Part shown: positions 59,942 through 64,000 of the stretch, piece after piece
How the letters are laid out: the number at the start of each line of letters is the position of its first letter
Numbering within the stretch: position 1 is the first letter of the stretch
DNA from: Oscheius dolichura
Lineage: Eukaryota > Nematoda > Chromadorea > Rhabditida > Rhabditidae
Assembly: GCA_932521035.1 (NCBI GenBank)
Contig: OW051496.1
Location: 8,742,001-8,806,000 of the forward strand
DNA length: 64,000 nt
Direction: 5' to 3'
Program-made: the position numbers and the translations under genes
The notes under the pieces: model-generated
What the model saw: only the letters and a program-made list of their open reading frames with translations
Told to the model about the DNA's origin: nothing
The model's database searches: none

Positions 59942-60917
59942 ATGAGAAATCACCAGATCCAGCCGATCAAGATGGCGAAGTCGCTCCCCAAGCCATGCGG
60001 ATTTGCTTTACCGATAGGATTGACAGCAGAAGAGAAACGGCACAAGGAACTGCAGGAAAAATATAAGGAAATGGTTAGTATTTAATGAACAGGAGATTTT
60101 CATCTGAAAACTTCACTTTTATTTTGCAATTCAAATATTCAGAGAAAGAAATTAGCCGAAAAAAAAGCGGCAGCTGATAAAGGAGACAAGAAATTAGGAA
60201 AAAGAAGTATAGAAGGCAAATTTATGGATAACATAAGCATTTTTAGCAACGGAAGAGGCAGAAGAAGCAACGCATGAGCTAATCAAAAAAATTCAAGAAG
60301 GTAAAATAACAATGAAGAAGGTAGAAGAAGAAGAAGTTTCAATTGTAACCAAAAAATAATTCAGAAAGATGAAGATAAGCACACATTTAAACGATTGAGA
60401 TTAGCATCAACAACAGAAGGAGGAAAATCAACAAGATCCGTAGGAGAAGACGGAGAAATATTAGATCCGTATGAGGATGATTTGGAGGTTTCGCAGTCCG
60501 TCTTGTGGCAAGAGCGAAGAATGGATACAAATCATAATCAGAAAACAATTTATGTAAAGGGAAACGACCTTCAACGAGATACTCTTCGTGAAACCTTCGA
60601 AAAATACGGCAATATTCGAAGAATCAATGTTGCTGATCGGCAACGGTGAGTAGAGAATAGGGAAAATAAAGAAACGAATTTCTAGACATGCCTTTATTGA
60701 ATTCAGCCATGGTGCGGAAGCAGAAATGGCCGTTAGAGAGGTAAACAAGCAATGCTTCCTCATTATTGCAGAAATGACCTTTCAGATGAATGATAACACA
60801 ATAGGTGGCGATAAAATTCATGTCTCTTTGGCTAGACGACGAGATGATACGAATTACACAAGAGAAAGAGCTCCTGCTTCGGCTTTTGATGACCTTGGAC
60901 CGAGAAATATCATCTGA
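59942..60917 (+). CDS. nelfe: Negative elongation factor subunit E (NELF-E) homologue, 245 aa
   Basis: The model is join(59942..60073,60143..60206,60247..60320,60365..60645,60686..60740,60786..60917); phases close. The N-terminus FALPIGLTAEEKRHKELQEK followed by Lys-rich helix, GKR, then TEEAEEATHELIKKIQEGKI and KHTFKRLR follows the conserved N-terminal pattern of NELF-E (PPGLSEEE, a Lys-rich stretch, KR-S, ATEQAKQLVKSG, FKRS). Residues about 148-225 form an RRM: KTIYVKGNDL (RNP2), HAFIEF (RNP1, short), and GGDKIHVSLARR as the last strand. The RD-dipeptide block of vertebrate NELF-E is missing, which explains the short length; arthropod proteins also lack a long RD block. NELF-E is the RNA-binding part of the complex that holds RNA polymerase II near promoters. 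A GC-AG splice (ending 60210) is a possible alternative for intron 2. Confidence 0.8.
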
Positions 60918-61008
60918 CTACTTCTGTATGGACAATATTCCTATCCAAATCGATCTCCCCAATAAAAACTAATTTATTTACATGAGATCTCATCCAATGA
61001 AGAAGAAC

Positions 61009-61306
61009 TTAAAGCTTGCTTCTGATTTTCTTATTTTCTGTAGCAATGATCCGTCTCAAATATTGTCCAGAGACATAATTAGCAATTGGACGATCCGGCT
61101 CAAGTTCTCTGGGCTTTAGAAGAGCAAACGGTCGTCTTTTGATGTCTGTACGCTCTTATTATATTTGAATTGTGCTCAAGGATGGAAGTAATTCCTTTTA
61201 TCGTGAATAAGGCGGAAAACTCACCATTGTAAGCAATAATATCGTCTTCTTCCGCTTCTTTCGGTACAGAGAGTTGTGAGCAAAATTTTGGAGGAGTTGA
61301 AGGCAT
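61009..61306 (-). CDS. Small conserved-looking protein, 75 aa, convergent to NELF-E
   Basis: The model is complement(join(61009..61154,61225..61306)), 76 codons, phase closed across a 70-nt intron. The sequence starts MPSTPPKFCSQLSVPKEAEE and continues DDIIAYNERTDIKRRPFALL, KPRELEPDRPIANYVSGQYL and RRIIATENKKIRSKL. It has no signal peptide or membrane helix and is basic at the C-terminus. The stop is 91 nt from the NELF-E stop, so the genes are tail to tail. I do not recognise the family. Confidence 0.6.
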
Positions 61307-62840
61307 TTTCTGTACAAAAGGATATTATTAGACGGTTCGAAGGGAAAGTAGAAGGTACAGAACGTAGAATAGGTCAATATTTGGTAAGGAATCTATTTTA
61401 AGACAGCCAAATGGTCAACGGGAGAACATAACGTAGACCGACTGAGAAGAGGTTATATATCAGGAGGGGGAGACATGATAACGGTGTTTATGTGTTCACA
61501 TGAAAAGCAGATTAACCTCACGTCTATCACCCACCCAAAAAATAAATAGAACTGAACACAAGTGACCAGGGCGTGCGATCACATGGAAATTCTAACGGGA
61601 GACGAAAGTGAAACGGGAAGTAAAGCTTCGGCCGAATCATTTTATCAAATCCGAACAGGATATCAGCCGGTTCAAGGAATGTTTTTGTGTGCAGGAAAAA
61701 GAGAACGTGATGTGAAGTTGCTTGCCAGTTCCTTTTTGAACGAGACAAACTCTCACCAGCTGCCGTAGATTAGAGGGCCGCTCTATCTGTTTATTTCTTC
61801 GTTACTTATTTTGTATAAAACAATTCGTCAACAAAACTATCACAAGAAAGGCATTTTGATCTTGTTTTTGCTAAAATTACAAGTAAAAAGTGCAAATATT
61901 GTTTCAATCATAGAAATGACGAAAAACAAACTCATATTCGACACAACATGACTCATTATTAGCACAGAACATTGTGAATTGTTTCCAAAATACAATAACA
62001 CGAAAAAGTGATCCATTTGGTGTTTATTTCTTTGAATATCATATTTTGCTCATCCAATATGCATTATTTGATGTTTTTCTTTAGAAAATGACACATAACT
62101 TTGACAATAATTTGATTTGTATAACATTTAGAAACTAACCTTATTAGTAAAGAATTTCCTCAGTCTGAGCAGCATGTTTCACAGAGGAATGAAGAGAATA
62201 ACCCTGATTAGAGAGCTCTCTTTCTCGAGATAAGCTTCTTCTTTCATTCCATCTCGTTGAAATTGTCTCTCACTCTTTTTTTAGCACGTTATCACAACTC
62301 ATCCATCTTGATAGATGTTTTTCTTTCCGTTTCGGGTCAAATTGGTTATGTTTAGATAAGGAAGAAAACAAGCTACGGGAAGAACACATTTTATAAGAGA
62401 ATGATTATATTCGCTATTAGAAAGAGAAGCAGAGAATTTAAAAAGAAGAAGAGATGCCATTTCCGGATCAAATAAAGATCAAAGCGAAGTGCGTGTACTT
62501 TCTCGTCTAATAGGCAACAAAAATGAAAGTAAAACACACGTCACCGAGAGCGTCACGACACGGGAAGAGACTGTTGATTCAATTAGGACGAGTCATCATC
62601 GATTAGAAGAGATTTGTTTTTATTTTTCAAAAAAAGGGAGAAGGATGGACAGATAAATAACCAGAGAACAGCGAATTTATTGTACAGCCGGGCCCGACAA
62701 CCCAGCCGAGGGAGGCGGCGTCGTCTGGAAGCTGGAGGTATCGAAATTGAAATTGAACGACTGCTCTCGGTCGCGGAGAAACGTGTGGAACGAGTAGATT
62801 ACCTAGAAAAAGGGTTTAATGCCCTCCGATAGGGGCAATT
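61307..62840. other. 1.5-kb stretch without a confident gene
   Basis: Open frames at 61562-61768 (TGDESETGSKASAESFYQIR) and 62614-62832 (EAGGIEIEIERLLSVAEKRV, possibly a 3' exon after an acceptor near 62681) look weakly coding but cannot be joined into a gene. The rest is AT-rich. Confidence 0.4.
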
Positions 62841-63964
62841 TCAAACCTCGCCGAAGAATGCCTGAACCAAGACGCCGATACACAAACCAAGGGTGAAAAC
62901 AACGGTGAAAGCAGCCAGCTGGGCATCCACATCCGTCTGTGGGGCAGTAATATCAATATTTCCAAGATCCTGTGCCAGGGAGAAGACCATGCCGGAATGA
63001 ACGGCCAGGGAGATGAGAAACACGAAGAGACACAGCAGGGTAAGGGCTATCGAGATGGCCTAAAATTGTGGGGCCGTGTATCGGAGCCTGGACTAGGAAA
63101 CTTGGGCCCTCCTTCTGGGAAGACGGTGACGTTTCTCAGGCACGCTCGCACCCATAAAACCTCGGCAGTACACCTAATACGAAAGCGGAACAGTTTCGTA
63201 GCGCGGACAGTAGAAAATAATTCAACTGCCGAGAATTTATGGGTGTAGGTGAGAAATGCCGCCGAGTCCTTTCTGGGGAATAGGATTTTAAAGGATTGAA
63301 AAATCGCAGTTCGGTCCTTGAGAACCCTATCATAGACAAAGTTATTCCCCCGAAAATTTGGAGTTTCTGGTATGAAAAGAATTTGGAGCGTGCCCCTCAC
63401 AGGTCTCTCTAGAGGGTCCTCCCCCATTCCGTTTCCTTCTGGCTTCCGGGAGCTGTGGTTTAGAAGGACTCCCAAACCAGTGGAGAACTCACTATAGAGG
63501 GGATTCATTGGATACGGTCACCAAGAGACATTTGAAGCCAGAAATGACCATCTCCCGGTAGTTGGACTAACCCTCAAGCCATTGTGGCTGCACACGGGGA
63601 GAGCCTTTCTGGATCGAGGACCTGGACTGACGAGGTTCAGTTTCCTAATTGAAAATCAGGCACCTTTTGTACCGGAAAATTGTCATAAGATTCTGAAGCG
63701 CGTGACCTAGCCATTGGAAACGGACTAAAAATGGACTTGAGCCATTTTTAAGGGCACACGCAAGGACCCATGAAGTGCACTAGACACCCCGCAGGCCTTA
63801 TAGGCTACCGGCTGTTTTCCTTCTGTTCCCTGTCCCCCAAATTATAAAGATGTTTGGCCAAGGATTACTGTACCTGGAAGAGTAGATACGGTACAACGTA
63901 GAGCCGCTTCTCTTTAAAAACACCGTAGAGAAGAGCCCCGAAGACGACGATCGCGAAGGCGGCG
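62841..63964 (-). CDS. Multi-pass membrane protein, 3' part (continues past the window)
   Basis: complement(join(62841..63059,63874..63964)) gives the last 103 residues. They hold at least three hydrophobic helices: AFAIVVFGALLYGVF; AISIALTLLCLFVFLISLAV; and FTVVFTLGLCIGVLVQAFFG, with DLGNIDITAPQTDVDAQ in the loop between the last two. The acceptor at 63964 leads to an upstream exon outside the window. The layout resembles the small four-helix membrane proteins common in nematodes (LAPTM-like or DUF-type), but I cannot assign a family. The 814-nt intron contains an inverted-repeat element. Confidence 0.6.
63141..63252. mobile_element. Inverted-repeat element (MITE-like), diverged copy 3
   Basis: The ends GCACCCATAAAACCTCGGCA and, read in reverse, ACACCCATAAATTCTCGGCA pair as terminal inverted repeats and are related to the CACCCGTAAAGTCTTGGCA ends of the copies near 29.4 and 31.1 kb; the length is also about 110 bp. 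It sits in an intron of the membrane-protein gene. Confidence 0.6.
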
Positions 63965-64000
63965 CTGAAATATATAAATTGCAGAATTTGAATCTGTAGT

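Overview
This window reads as nuclear DNA of a nematode. Introns are mostly 30-70 nt and end in TTTCAG or TTTAG. The gene set is nematode-like: an F-box protein, a serpentine chemoreceptor, secreted single-family proteins, tetraspanin and NTF2-like genes, and gypsy-type retroelements. I built exon models by hand, checking that reading phase closes at each junction. No search was run, so family names rest on motifs I recognise.

Region 1 (1-14.2 kb) holds a decayed gypsy pol fragment; an F-box gene with one junction I cannot resolve; an intronless Lys-rich protein gene; a small secreted peptide gene with a broken paralogue 5 kb away; an NTF2-like gene on the minus strand; two tandem TATA-driven paralogues for secreted proteins; and a 17-exon pseudouridine-catabolism fusion (PsuG glycosidase plus PfkB kinase). 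A complete tetraspanin gene sits on the opposite strand inside one of the fusion gene's introns.

Region 2 (17.5-28.3 kb) is one gene of 33 exons predicting 2,817 aa. It encodes a short cytoplasmic tail, one signal anchor, a vWA-like domain, about 2,000 residues of Ser/Thr/Gly mucin, and a second vWA-like domain. Its 24 mucin exons are all symmetric (phase 1-1). The flanks (14.2-17.5 and 28.3-31.9 kb) look non-coding; the right one carries two copies of a 109-bp inverted-repeat element that has a third relative near 63.2 kb.

Region 3 (31.9-62 kb) looks more AT-rich. It has a seven-helix Sra-superfamily receptor; a small membrane protein starting 14 nt after the receptor's stop; MZT1 (gamma-tubulin ring complex); a Smoothened homologue directly downstream of MZT1; a 12-exon gene I do not recognise, whose 8.6-kb intron holds nested retroelements; an acid-sphingomyelinase-like phosphodiesterase; an EF-hand mitochondrial carrier (SCaMC) with a possible cassette exon; NELF-E; and a convergent 75-aa gene. 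The right edge holds the 3' part of a multi-pass membrane protein.

The most notable content is Smoothened and the NELF subunit NELF-E side by side in nematode DNA, because both are recorded as missing from C. elegans. Also notable are the modular mucin gene and the stack of transposons, two of them gypsy elements without reverse transcriptase.
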